From NCBI GenBank assembly GCA_002221725.1, contig NJFT01000034.1:180618-244617 (forward strand): a stretch of 64,000 nucleotides of DNA. The letters are read 5' to 3'. Shown in pieces: positions 33,473 to 46,037 of the stretch. This DNA comes from Scedosporium boydii (Eukaryota; Ascomycota; Sordariomycetes; Microascales; Microascaceae). Position numbers and translations under genes: made by a program. The notes under the pieces are model-generated. The model saw only the letters and a list, made by a program, of their open reading frames with translations. It made no database searches and was not told the origin of the DNA. Within the stretch, counting starts at the first letter, position 1. Each line of letters opens with the position of its first letter.

Positions 33473-34286
33473 TGTCGACTTGAGATGTGTGCTTTCTGGT
33501 GGATGCTGTGATAACGCGTACACGGAAGTCAAAGAATCACGAAATCACGAATTCACTGGATACATAGGGCAGAGGAGATATGGGGTTATGCCTGTTGCTT
33601 GGTTATCTTCGGCCGCCTCTTTGCCAGAGTATCCCGGTGGATGTCATTTCAGACCGTCCGCGGCCCATTGCTGATCCAGATAGCAGCGATAACGACGCAC
33701 GAGCCGCCACATTTCAGCTTACCCGGTTAGAATATCGGAGGCCGACCGGAGGCCGCCGGAAGTGGATCGGAGGAGTCGGGATGCCGCCGGTGCTGATAGT
33801 CGAGTACGCGTATTGCCCCGACTCTGTGATGAATGACGGGAAGAAATGGATTTGCCGCGATCCTGCAGCGCATTGTCGAACTGAGCCGAAGTGCCTAATT
33901 GAAAAACGAAAACGCCGAGTGGCATCACCGAGTGGCATCCTGCTCATCGTGCGTGATGAGACAGAACGGAGCCCACACAGCCTCAATATGGCTGGACTCG
34001 GCGGGATTCTCGTACTTCCGAGGTTTGGCTTCCGGGATTCACGCCCCCGATAGGAGAGATTTCCAAAGGGCGAACAGAGACCGACTGTGGTGATATACTT
34101 TGAGAGCTTATGGCTCGAATATCTCATCTTGGCCAGGGAAGCAGAAAGACTGACGACTACAGAAACCAGAGCCTAGTCACATTGAACATTAAAGGCACAA
34201 AACTTCACTTGGCTTCACATTTCTACTGAGCAGGACTATCTGTCCCTCCTATCCCGTTCTGATTTGAGTTCAACACAACCATCATC
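33473..34286. promoter_or_regulatory. Bidirectional promoter of enoyl reductase and polyketide synthase
   Basis: An 814-bp divergent region. It contains a GC-rich block at 33730-33792 with two copies of CGGAGGCCG, a TCGGNNNCCGA palindrome, and a direct repeat of CCGAGTGGCATC at about 33914-33938. No coding sequence is supported. Confidence 0.6.
33735..33745. promoter_or_regulatory. TCGG-AGG-CCGA palindromic site (candidate AflR-like binding site)
   Basis: TCGGAGGCCGA lies 263 bp upstream of the enoyl reductase ATG and 541 bp upstream of the synthase ATG, so one site could serve both genes. Confidence 0.58.
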
Positions 34287-37200
34287 ATGGGTAGTAGTGC
34301 CACCTCCCCCTGGTTCGCGAAGGAGCCTATCGCGATAGTGGGAAGCTCGTGTCGTTTTCCAGGCGGCGCTAGTTCCCCCTCAAAGCTTTGGATGCTTCTC
34401 AAGGATCCTCAGGATATTGTGCAAGAAATCCCACCCAGTCGATTTGATACTAAGGCGTTCTATCACCAAGACAGCCAGCACCATGGGGTAAGACAAAATT
34501 GCCCCATCCTACAATTGTGAATTCAAGCCTCGAAGTCTAATCACCTGCTGGACACAATAGAGTACAAACGCAAAGTATGCCTATCTCCTGCGGGATGACC
34601 CCCGGGCTTTCGACCGCGATTTCTTTAACATTAGCCCAAAGGAGGCCGAGGCAATGGACCCTCAACAGCGATGCCTCCTCGAGACCGTTTACGAAGGTAT
34701 TGAATCGGCCGGCTACTCCATCCCTCAGCTTCGGGGATCATCCACCGGCGTCTTCGTGGGAGCCATGAGCTTCGACTACCAGCTCGTTGCCATGCGTGGC
34801 CTCGACAGCCTGCCGCAGTACCACGCAACCGGCGGTTCGATGGCAATCCTGGCCAACCGTGTGTCGTACTTCTATGACTGGAAAGGCGCATCGGTTGCCT
34901 TTGACACAGCCTGTTCGTCGTCGCTCGTGGCCCTGCACCAAGCGGTCCTTTCTCTGCGAAGCGGAGAAGTAGACATGGCCGTTGCAGCGGGGGCGAATCT
35001 CATCCTTGGACCTGAGCCATTCATTGCTTATTCAAACGTAAGTCACGACTCATTGCAGACTTGCTGCAGTCAAGCTGACAGGCGGCCTGCAAGCTAAATA
35101 TGCTGTCCCCCAATGGGCGGTCATACATGTGGGATGCTTCTGCCGATGGATATACACGCGGCGAGGGATTCGCTGCCATTATTCTCAAGACTCTTAGCCA
35201 GGCTGTGGCCGATGGTGACCACATCGAGTGTATTATCCGTGAAACGGGTGTGAATTCGGATGGCCGGACACCAGGTTTGACCTCCCATGCTGTTCCAGAT
35301 GCACTCTGTGGCTCCCTGTTGCTGACCATAACGTATGTACATAGGTATCACAATGCCGAGCTCAGAGGCGCAAGCTCAACTTATCCGAGACACATACACC
35401 AAGTGCGGGCTGGACCCGACGAGCGCAAGAGACCGTCCACAATACTTCGAAGCTCATGGCACCGGTACGCCGGTGGGAGACCGTAATTACACACACTGTA
35501 AACCCCATACATACGTTGGGACGCTGACGATACCCTAGCTATCGAGGCGCGAGCGATACACGACGCTTTCTTTCCCAAGCATCCAGACCAGAATCATGGC
35601 CAGCTCTATGTTGGATCGATCAAAACCGTCCTTGGTCATACCGAAGGCGCTGCAGGACTCGCTGGCGTGCTCAAGGCGTCGTTGGCAGTCCAGCACGGCC
35701 AGATTCCGGCTAACCTACATCTTCGGGAGCTGAACCCCAAAATTCGACCATTCTCCAACCACCTTCGCATCCCGACGGAGTTGACCCCCTGGCCCCCGCT
35801 TCCGGACGGCCAACCGCGTCGTGCCAGTGTGAATAGTTTCGGCTTTGGCGGGACTAATGCGCACGCTATCATCGAGAGCTGGGATGGGGGTTACGATGGC
35901 TATCAAGTGTCGGAATCGCGTCCGGCTGGACTCTTCGTCCTGTCTGCTAAATCGGCCCAGGCCCTGGCAGCAAAGGCTGCAGCGTTAGCCAACTATCTAC
36001 GGGATCATCCCGACATGGATCTTAGTAGGCTTTCTCGGACCCTGTTCCAGAGGTCGGAATTCCCGTTCCGGGCCTCTTTCTCAGCCACGTCGGCCGCCCA
36101 GCTTGCCGATAAGCTCGAAGCAGGCACAGAAGCACTCAGAAAGACGTCGCGCATCGCAGCCATTCCCAATTCACTACCGCCCCGGATCCTCGGTGTCTTC
36201 ACTGGGCAAGGTGCTCAGTGGCCTACCATGGGTAGGGAGCTCTACCAAGCATCCGCCGTGTTCCGCACGACGTTGGACCTGCTGCAGCAAAGCCTTGATA
36301 CGCTCCCCGACAGCGATCGCCCAGACTGGTCCCTAATCGACGAGCTCTCGGCACCCAAGGAGACCTCCCGCGTCGGTATCGCGGCCATCTCCCAACCTCT
36401 CTGCACCGCTCTCCAAGTAGCTCTCGTAGACGTCCTCCGCACGGCCGGCGTTGAGTTTTCTGCCGTTGTTGGACACTCGTCGGGTGAGATTGGTGCCGCC
36501 TATGCTGCGGGATACCTGGATGCCCGGGATGCTATCCGTGTGGCTTATTACCGAGGGTTTCATTCTCATCTGGCACAGGGGCCTGGAGGAAAGCGTGGCA
36601 AGATGATGGCTGTTGGCATGAGCTTGGAACAGGCATCGGAATTTTGCAACGAATTTAGTCCGGCACTCAAGGTGGCCGCTAGCAACTCTCCAACGAGTTG
36701 CACGCTGGCGGGAGACGCTGATGTTATCGATGAGGCCAAGGCGCTGCTGGACCAGAACAACACCTTTGCCCGCGTGCTGGCGGTCGACACGGCATATCAT
36801 TCTCATCACATGCGGCCATGCGCCTCACCTTATCTCGAATCGCTACGGAGCTGTGGGATTGGCGCTCTGAAGGGTAGCAAAAAATGCGTGTGGTACTCCA
36901 GTGTTTGGGGTGCAAATGGCCGCAGTCGCTCCTTCGACGACCATCGTGGTCTTGAGTTGCTCGGGGGGCAGTACTGGGTCGATAATCTGACCAATACGGT
37001 GCAGTTCTCCCAGGCATTGAGCAGAGCAGTGTCTGAAGAATCCTACGTCTTGGATCTCGCCCTTGAGATTGGACCGCACCCGTCTCTTAGGAGTCCAGCC
37101 TCCGAGGTGATCAAGTCGTTGACGGGTGTAGCTGTTCCGTATTCTGGTGTCCTTAAACGCGGAGAGGGTGCTGTTGAGGCCTTTTCCGATGGTTTAGGAC

Positions 37201-40200
37201 TTACCTGGTCGTTGTTCCCGTCGATGCGCCCTATCGTCACCTTTGACGGCTTACACCGAGCCTTCCCCCAAGCTAGCCCAAAGTATCCTGTCATTCTCAA
37301 GGGCCTCCCGCCTTACCCCTGGGATCATGATAGCCTCATCTGGCGTGAGTCCAGAGCATCTCGCATCTTCCGCACTCAGAGCCAGCCTCGCCACGAACTC
37401 CTCGGCTTTCCGGTCACACTCGGTGAGTATGGCCGGCGCGAGGTTCATTGGCGCCAGGTCTTCAAGCTAAGTGAGCTGCAATGGGTGAAGGGCCATGCCA
37501 TCCAGGGCGAAGTTCTTTTCCCGGCAACGGGGTACTTGACTATGGCGTATGAGGCTGCTGTGCGTCTCGTCAATGACCATCAGGCACTGCGCCTTGTCGA
37601 GCTGCACGACATTGAGATGGTGCGCGCCATGAGCTTGCAGGAAGATTCCCCGGGCCTTGAGGTTCTCTTTACCATACGCGTTACGAGCCAGACCGACAGC
37701 TGCATTGCCGCCGAGGTGGCCTGCTACAGCGGCGATATCAACGTGACGAAACTGGACGGCCCTTTGACAGGGCTTACAGCCCATTTCAGCGGCAGCGTGC
37801 GGATTTGGCTTGGCCTGCCCCTGAAAAACGCCCTGCCTCCCCGGGCGGAGCCTCTGCTTCCCATGAACACGTTGGACATGGAGCAGTTCTACTCGTATCT
37901 GTCCAAAGTGGGCTACAACTACTCAGATTCTTTCAGAGCCAGCTCAGTAGACCGCCGCCTTAACCAGGCCGTGGTAACCGTCCCGGCTCCCCCCGAGCCG
38001 ACTACAATTCGGTCTTCTATGCACCCCACGGTCCTCGATACTGCCATCCAAGGCCTCTTGGCCGGGTTTTCATATCCAGAAGACGGTCGGCTCAGGGCGG
38101 TGTATCTGCCTACGGCCATTGACTGCGTCCGTATCAACATGGTGGCAGCACCTGCCTCTCCCGGTGTCCTCATGGCAGATAGCTTTCTGACCCTGGCGGA
38201 TGCAAAGTCACTCGAAGGCGACGTAGACGTTTTCGACACAAAAGATGCCACCATCCATGTCCAACTGCGTGGAGTCCGTTGGGCCGCCCTGAACCAGGAA
38301 GAAAATCACTGGCTCTATGCAGCCGAGACATGGGTGCGAGATGCGGCTTACGGGATTGAGCCCAGGCTCAAGACCAAGCTCTCTCCAGACAATAGTTTGT
38401 TACGCACGCTTCTTGTGCGAACCGCTTACTTCTACCTGCGGAGTCTTCGAGACCAGATCAAACCTTCCGAGCTTTTACTTATGAGCAAACATCGGCGGCA
38501 CATGATGAAATGGGTCAGGGAGCATCTGTTTCCCCAGATCGAAGCCGGCAAGCACCCCGATATTCAAGCAGAGTGGTCCGACGACACTCTCGAGGACGTG
38601 GAGCAATGGAGCGCCAGCTATCTGGCTTCAGGAAACAATGATATGCAGCTACTACATGCCGTGGGGAGTAAGCTGCCAGCCATTGCTCGCGGAACGATGC
38701 CTCCTCTCCAGGTGCTGCTGAAGGACGGCATGCTAGACCGTTTGTATGTGGAGGGAGTCGGGTTTTCCGACGGCAACCTTGATCTCGAGTCCTTGGTCAA
38801 GCAGCTCGCACATCGGTATCCTCGTATGAAGGTGCTCGAAGTTGGTGCTGGGACGGGCGGTACTACTCGAGCGGTGCTCTCGGCTTTGGACGGCAAATAC
38901 ACATCATATACGTTCACGGATATCTCGGCCGGCTTCTTTGAGCCTGCGAAAGCAAAGTTCAGCCAGCATCTGAGCCAACTTTCGTTCAAGATGCTTAACA
39001 TCGAAAAAGACCCGGTCGAGCAAGGATTCGAGGAGGGGTCATTCGATATGGTCGTTGCCTCGAACTGCCTCCACGCAACACGGAGCCTGAAGGATACCGT
39101 CCGCCACTGTCGCCGTCTACTTCGACCCGGGGGGTACTTGGTGCTGCTTGAGATCACACGCGACCATCTTCCAATCCAGCTCATCATGGGTACGCTTCCT
39201 GGGTGGTTCCTGGGCGCCGATGAGGGACGAGTCTGGGCTCCCACGATCAGCCTCGACGAGTGGGATGCTTTGCTGAAGGTCACCGGGTTTTCAGGGGTGG
39301 ACACCAGCTCGACACCTTCCTTCTGTTCCGTCATCTTATCCCAGGCAACCGACGAAACCATCCAGATGCTCCGCCAGCCTCTTTCCACCAATTCTCAGCC
39401 GCCAGTGCCGCCTCTCGACCAACAGGTCCTGGTCGTCGGCGGTTCTGAACTTGCATCCAGGTCGCAAACACTCCTCGCTTCTGCCGGGGCTGTCATCCGG
39501 CGCAACCTTGAGGGCATTGAGATTCCCAGCGGTGCCGTTGTGCTCTGCCTTTGTGACCTGGAGAGCCCGGTCTTCGACTCCATGACCCAGGCAAGGTTTG
39601 AAGCCGTGCAGACTATCTTCCGCAACGCCAGTATTGTTCTATGGGTGAGCTCAGGGGCGACTTCTGGCAAGCATCCCCTGGCCAACGTGACCGTGGGATT
39701 GGGACGCACTCTTCTGGCTGAACGTAGTGACCTGAGGCTTCAGTTTCTCGACGTCGATGTGCCCACAACCCTTGAACCATCTCTACTAGCAACTCTTCTC
39801 CTCCGACTTACCGGGATTAATTCAGACAACTCGGACGAGATCCTCTGGACTCATGAGCCCCAGCTTACACTAAGGGACGGTGCTATATATATACCCAGGG
39901 TTCTAGCTCTGGATGATATCAATCTTCGGTCCACCGCGAGGCACCGACAAGTCACCCAGCTGACCAGCCTTGAGCTTCCAGATACAGTCATCGAGGTCGC
40001 GAAGCGACACGGAGCACTGGAACTGCTGTATCGCCATGTCTACAATGCTAAGCCAGGCGAGGTGCGTGTGAAGGTCACAGCATCGTCTCTTTACGCCCTT
40101 GTCTGCTGCGAAGGTTCGTCCAAGAAGTCTGCATCTGCATCCTCGAGGCCTGCTCATCTGTGGATGGGCTACGACATGGCATCAGGGGATAAACTCGTCG

Positions 40201-43145
40201 GTCTTTCGCACGCAAGCAGCTCCATCGTCACGGTTACTGAGGATTGCGTCTTGTATCGCCAGCGTAATTCCGCCAAAACCGCCGCTGAGGAATCGGTCGA
40301 CGCCGCGCAACAGCTCCACAATTTCACAGCTCAGGCGCTAGCGAAACATCTCCTTCACGACTTGAAGGGCCCCGTATGGATTCACGGCGCCCCAAATCAT
40401 CTCAGCAAGGCAATTTCCCGTGTCGCTGCGGAGCAGTGTCTCACCGTGTTCGAGACGACGTCGGATATGGAGAGAGCTGGCGACTGGGGGTTCATCCATC
40501 CCTACATCAGCGAGCGAAATCTTCAATCACTGCGCATGCGCATGAGAGACGTGAAAACGCTCATTGACTTGAAACCCTGGAAGAGCACCGGTCTTTCGGC
40601 GCTGCTGCGTGCTTCGTCTCCACGTTCCGGGCTCGTTGCCATCGACATCGAAGATCTGAATGATCTGACTATTGGATTGAGCCGCGAGGACCTATGCAGG
40701 CTATCCAAACAGCACTTTGAAGACGACGACAACATCCAGAGGGGCCCGGATAGCCTAGACCAGATCCTGCCCATCGAAAACGTAACAACGGAGGCCGTCA
40801 AGGGGCTGGGCCCTACAACGGTGATTGACTGGTGCGCTACCGACAAAGTTACCACCGTGGTCCATCCTGTCGAGCACAACGGGCTCTTTGCCGCTAACAA
40901 GACATATCTTCTCTTCGGCATGACGGGGGATGTGGGCATTTCCATTGCTCTATGGATGGTGGACCACGGAGCTCGGAGCGTCGTCCTGGCCAGCCGTAAC
41001 CCCAGTGTGCCAGCCGGTGTGGTTGAGTATATGTCGCAAAAGGGAGCAGACCTGCGTGTCATGGCCGTTGACATTACGAACAGAGATGCCCTGAGATCCA
41101 TTTATGCCGACATCAAATCCAGCATGCCGCCGGTCGGGGGCGTCATCAACGGTGCGATGGTGCTTCGGGACCGTCTCTTTGTCGACATGTCCTGGCCCGA
41201 CTTTGAGGCCGTGCTGGCGCCCAAAGTTGTGGGAACTCAGAATCTTGACGAACTCTTTGGCGACGGCGAAGAGGATGAGACGCTGGACTTCTTCATCGTC
41301 CTCTCGTCGGCAACTTCGATGGTCGGAATTATCGGCCAATCCGCCTATAGTGCTGCGAACCACTTCGCGGCCAGCCTGGTGCGCCAGCGTCGCAGTCGTG
41401 GCCTAGCGGGTTCTGTCATCGTCATTGGGTTTCTGACGGGGCTGGGCTACATCTTCCAACGTTCGGACAAGGAGCACCTCGCCACGATTGAAAATTCACT
41501 TCTGCCACGGCTGAATAGACAATCCGAGACGGATCTGTACGAGATGCTGGCTGAGGCCATTGTGTGCGGACGACCCGACTCAGACCAGCCACCCGAGCTA
41601 ATCACTGGTGTAAGGACGTCCTTCCAAGAGGCGTGGCACCAAGACCCGCGGCTTTCGTGCTATCTCGTCCAAGAAGGGGTTCAAGAGAGCGGCGCCGGAC
41701 CAGAGGAGGTCAACGGGAACATCAAAGTCGAGGCTCAGCTGGCGGCGGTCGAGGATCCCAAAGAGGGGCTGGCGGTCTTGGAGAAGTGCTTTTCCCAGGC
41801 TTTGGGCAACATGCTCCAGCTTGACCCAGCGCAAATAGCGGGCGATGTTCCTGCAGTCAACCTTGGAGTCGACTCCCTCGTCTCAGTCCGGATTCGTGAG
41901 TGGTTCCTGAAGGAGCTAGGCGTTGACGTACCCATCCTGAAAATTATGTCGACGAACCACACTGTATCTCGATTGTGTGAGGACGCTCTAGCAGGCTGGC
42001 GAAAGCTTCAGGCAGGGTCCGATATGGCGGCGGCAACATCCTCTTCCGTCACAGCTCGTCAGGATCCAGAGATGGACTGGACAAAGGAAGTGACTGGACT
42101 TATTGACGGAATCCCTGCTCTTATCCCACAAGAAGCTGAGTCGGTCAAGGATGCGCCTCGGAGAAGTGCACTCCGAATCGTTCTCACGGGGTGCACAGGC
42201 TTCTTGGGTACGCACATGCTTCGCAACTTGGTCGCAGACGGCAACGTTGCTGAGCTGCACTGTCTCTGCATTCGCTCACGCCATGTTCGCATCCGGGACC
42301 CGAGGATTCGCGAGTACAAAGGCGACTTGATGAAGCCCCTGTTAGGGCTTTCTAACGACGACTTCATCCACCTCAGCCAGACTGCCGACTTGATCATCCA
42401 CTTAGGCGCCGAGGTCAACCATCTCAAGTCGTACGAGGCCGTACGCACCGCCAATGTTGTCTCGACACAAGTTCTCCTCGCCATGGCCACTCCGCGCCGT
42501 GTCCCCGTCCATTTCGTATCGTCATCGTCGGTCGCCATGCTGCAGAAGGGGACTCATGAGCTGCCCGAGATACCCCCGTCAGCCATCTCCCCCCCGACGG
42601 ATGCCGAGTCCCTGATGAAGAATGCCATAGGCTACGCTGCCAGCAAGTGGATGGGCGAGATGCTGCTGGAACACGCCGCGCCGCCGGCGGTTGTGCATCG
42701 CTTCCCCAACATCATGGGGCCCGATGCTCCCGATGAGATCCCGCTAGTTGCTCTGGACCGCTTCTGCACACGGATGCGAGCGGTACCGGCGTTGGATCCG
42801 AAGCAATGGGTAGGACAGCTCGATATCATCGAAGTCAGTGATGTGGTGCCCGAGTTTTTGGCAAACGCATATGGGCATGATCCCCAGGAGGGTTTTGCCG
42901 TGCACAACTACTGCAGCAGTAACGAGTACTGGCTGTCGGACCTGGCAGGCATGTATGAGAAAAAGCTCGGCGGCCACATTAAAGTCTTGCCGACGACTGA
43001 GTGGATGCGGAGAGCGACGGCCATGGGGATGCCGAAGGGAGTAGTGGCGACTTTTACTGGCCATGACGAAGTCTTCATATCGCCAGTATTGCGGAAGGGG
43101 GCCAGGGTCGGGGTAATGCTTCCCAACGGCCTTCGATCTCATTAG
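34287..43145 (+). CDS. Highly reducing polyketide synthase with C-methyltransferase and terminal reductase
   Basis: Multidomain iterative type I synthase, 2867 residues. Exons are 34287-34487, 34561-35037, 35094-35274, 35345-35482 and 35539-43145. KS: DTACSSS with Cys185, His324 in EAHGTGT and His366 in [21 protein letters not shown] with Ser646. [17 protein letters not shown] with His985, and Asp1166 in HPTVLDTA. C-methyltransferase: [13 protein letters not shown] near 1433. A degenerate ER-like stretch (about 1835-2060) lacks a readable NADPH motif. [17 protein letters not shown] near 2123, with Tyr2269 in [22 protein letters not shown] with Ser2445. The terminal thioester-reductase domain begins at [13 protein letters not shown] near 2550, with Tyr2698 in YAASKW. 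There is no condensation or adenylation module. Release is therefore expected as an aldehyde or alcohol. KS-AT-DH-MT-KR-ACP-R with a trans ER is the layout of betaenone-type synthases; the actual product is unknown. Confidence 0.95.
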
Positions 43146-43810
43146 GATTGGGCTGTAAATATATCACGATACAGATTGATAATTATGATAATAAGACTTG
43201 TTGAACTTGTTCCCAGAAGGAAAAGAAATAGTAATGCCAGGCCCTGTGATATGGAATAGCATTGATCAATATCTCTACCCCTTTTAGCTTCCAATACAAC
43301 TTTTGCCCTCCCGATACTAAACTAAGGTGAAGTACACCTTTTCACTATAGCCACCTTTTTCCCCATCACAATACTACCACACAGCAGCTTCTATTTCAAA
43401 AGTTCAGAAAGCCTTTGAAGAGAACACATTTGAGCTCGCTTCTGCTCAGCAGAAGATTAAGTTACAAGAACAGCAGCTTGAGGCTGTAAGACCAACTAAA
43501 GAGAAGAAGGTTGAATTGAGCCCAAACTCAAAGGTCGAAAATACCGAAGAAATTCAGAAGACCCAAATGGAAGTGGAAGGAAGAAGTAATAATGTAGATG
43601 AATCCAGTGATCCTGAGAGCACTAGTGAAACATGTTCTTGTATTCTAGTAGCTTGAAAGTGGGCTGGGATATGTGTTCTTAGTATGCGGCTTGGATTGGA
43701 GATGTGGATTTGAGATGGGGCACTAGAAATGGGTGTACCTTTACTCGAACTTATATATTCCCCTCTTTCTCTTTTCTTAAGCGCGACGTCCTTCCTCGCG
43801 ATGGAAACCT
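43146..43810. other. Convergent gap between synthase and MFS gene
   Basis: A 665-bp interval between convergent stops. Apart from the transposase relic at 43402-43656, nothing is recognised. Confidence 0.5.
43402..43656 (+). pseudogene. Relic of a pogo/Fot-type DNA transposon transposase (C-terminal fragment)
   Basis: An open 84-codon stretch without an ATG starts VQKAFEENTFELASAQQKIK, passes through a Glu/Gln/Lys-rich coiled segment and the word KKVELSPNSK, and ends in an acidic tail at a TGA. That pattern is the C-terminal end seen downstream of the DDE domain in Fot1/pogo-like transposases of ascomycetes. The catalytic part, the N-terminus and recognisable terminal repeats are missing, so it is a dead fragment. 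Assignment rests on pattern recognition. Confidence 0.5.
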
Positions 43811-45723
43811 TCAAGTGCTGCTTTTGATTCTCTTCCACCTGCTAAGCAAGCTTATTGGGAACGAGATGCCCACGGCCCCGATCGTAATTGCAAAAGCAAC
43901 CTTAATACCCGCCATGTAGGCAACAAGGATACCGCCCAGATCCTCTGCCGAAAATACCTCGCGCAGCTCAGTGGCGCCAGCGGCCACGACTAGAGCCGGA
44001 TTGACGCCCGGTGCGGTGCTGGGAAGCTTGTTCAAGAGCTGGTTGACGAAGCCGGATTGCGCGGCCCCAATCAGAGATGCACCGCCGATGGTTTGGAAGA
44101 CTGTGTGCGAGGTGATATCGTTAGATGATAGCTCGGGATGGCCGGGGGATAAAGAGGGTTGACGAGCACTCACATAGGATAATGGCTGTCACAGAAGCCA
44201 AGTCGCTAGGGGCAGCAGTTCCCTGGGTCACGATGATCGGGACTTGGAACGACAGGCCGTATCCAAAGCCGGCAAGAATCTGGTAGCCAACCCATTTGCC
44301 TGCCCCAGTCCCGATGTCGAGAGTATAGAGAAGACCGGCCGCGATGGTGGCGATAGCAGAGCCGACTGGCATTAATGGGGTTGCAATGCCCGTCTTTGAG
44401 ATGCTTCCACCTGAGCCAACAGTGGCAATTGTAAAGGCAATGATAAGCGGCAAGTTGCGCACACCTGAGCCAATGGGTGTCGCGTTGTCGATGCTCTGGA
44501 AGTAAATGGGTAGATAGTACAACGGAACGAAGTACGAACCGGCGAAGAAGGCCCCGTATATGGCGTTGACCCAGACGTTTCTCCTGCGCATAAGACGCGG
44601 TGTCAGCATCGCGCGTTCACCCTGGACGGACTCGAGAACCCCAAAGGCAATTATCATAAGACCACAGCCGACGAGTAAGCCGATGACGGTGCTGGAATTC
44701 CACGGCTTCCCTAAACCAGCGTAATGAAGACCAACGAGGAAGGATATGACGGCGCCCATAACGAGCACGGTCCCCAGGGGGTCCATTTGCAGAAACTTCT
44801 CCCGGAGCGTAGCCTCAGCCGGTTTCGCCGCCGGAGGAGCTTTGAAGGAGAGTATGATGATGGAAGCGGCAAGGCCACCGATTGGGAGATTGATATAGAA
44901 GCACCTAAGCGCCACGGGTCAGTCAAGAAGAGCACAAGCAGGAATAAAACAAAAAGAGAACATGGAAAATTCCACGACTCACCACCGCCAGGAGACCGTA
45001 TTCGTGAACGCTCCGCCAATGAGTGGCCCGGTAACAGCGGCGAGGCCGTACGTGGCGCCAATAACGCCGGTTAAGGTGGCTCTCTTCTTGGGCTCAGCAG
45101 CGAAAGCAATAATCGTGTACGCTCCGGACCCGACGCCCGCGGCGCCAACACCAGCAATGGCACGCCCAACAATCAGGACGGGAGAGTTTGGAGCGACACC
45201 ACAGATCAAGCTCCCAAGCTCGAAGATGAAAATGGCCATCAGGAAGCTGATTTTCAGGGGAAAGTATTTGTACACTTTTCCCCACATTGATTGGAATCCT
45301 CCGAGCGTCATGAAGAAGGACGAACCGTACCACGAGATGTCGTCAATGCTTTTGAATTCGTCGGTAATCCTTGGAATGGCGGTTGCAACGATGGTCTGGA
45401 TCGAGAGTCAGCATCAGGACATGACCACGAGAGAACTGCAAGTGGGTAGTAACTAAGCTTACCTGATCAAGAGAAAAGAGGAAAACACTGAGCACAAGCG
45501 CAACCACGATGAATGTGAGCTTGAGACCCGATGGGTAGTCGCCGGAATCCTGCGGCACAGATTCTGCAACGGCAACTTCTTCATCGGTACCAGCATCTCG
45601 CTTCTTCTCGGTCTCGGTCTCTGCCTCGACAGTTGAAGATGTCGCCGTGGATTGTTCGTTAAACTCAACGTTCAAATTATCCTTTTTGGACTCGAGATCC
45701 CGGGAAGCCGTTGATAGAGACAT
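43811..45723 (-). CDS. MFS exporter, 14-helix DHA family
   Basis: Drug:H+ antiporter-type transporter, the probable exporter of the cluster product. Exons on the minus strand are 45723-45463, 45395-44983, 44904-44174 and 44100-43811, giving 564 residues. A hydrophilic N-terminus (about 1-60) rich in Glu, Thr and Lys precedes the first helix ([20 protein letters not shown]). The signature [13 protein letters not shown], the post-helix [20 protein letters not shown] and the antiporter-like motif [19 protein letters not shown] are present. FFQTIGGA and a last helix near the C-terminus ([18 protein letters not shown]) complete about 14 segments. Aflatoxin-type efflux pumps have the same build. 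Confidence 0.9.
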
Positions 45724-45918
45724 GGCGGTTGTCGTCTAGCTCAATCCAATCAGAAGGGTGGGGGGGGGCTTGAGATGAGCTCTGTCTGCCTCAGAAACGT
45801 GAAATGGATGCGACTGGTGCTGGTCAAGCATAACTTGGGAGGGCGGCCTGTGGTAAGAAGATGTCCATCTCACTTCAAGAAACTGAGAGGCCGGCTAAAT
45901 CTGGCACTAGGATCGGGC

Positions 45919-46037
45919 TTCGCGCCCCAAATCCTTAAGTCCTTGGCCCCCAATGGCCAGATCAGGGAGTTCGCGCCCCAAATCCTTAAGTCCCTGGCCC
46001 CCAATGGCCGAATCCTTAAGTCCGTGCCCCCAAGGCC
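45919..46037. repeat. Tandem repeat, 51-bp period, about 2.5 copies
   Basis: Copy 1 (45919-45958) and copy 2 (45970-46009) share a 40-bp core, beginning TTCGCGCCCCAAATCC, that is nearly identical. A third partial copy (46011-46037) repeats AATCCTTAAGTCC and a shortened end. It lies 200 bp upstream of the MFS start. Confidence 0.8.

Noticed and set aside
42000..43145. Possible NRPS part (PKS-NRPS hybrid)
   Set aside because: The terminal region is a NAD-binding reductase domain; there is no condensation or adenylation motif.
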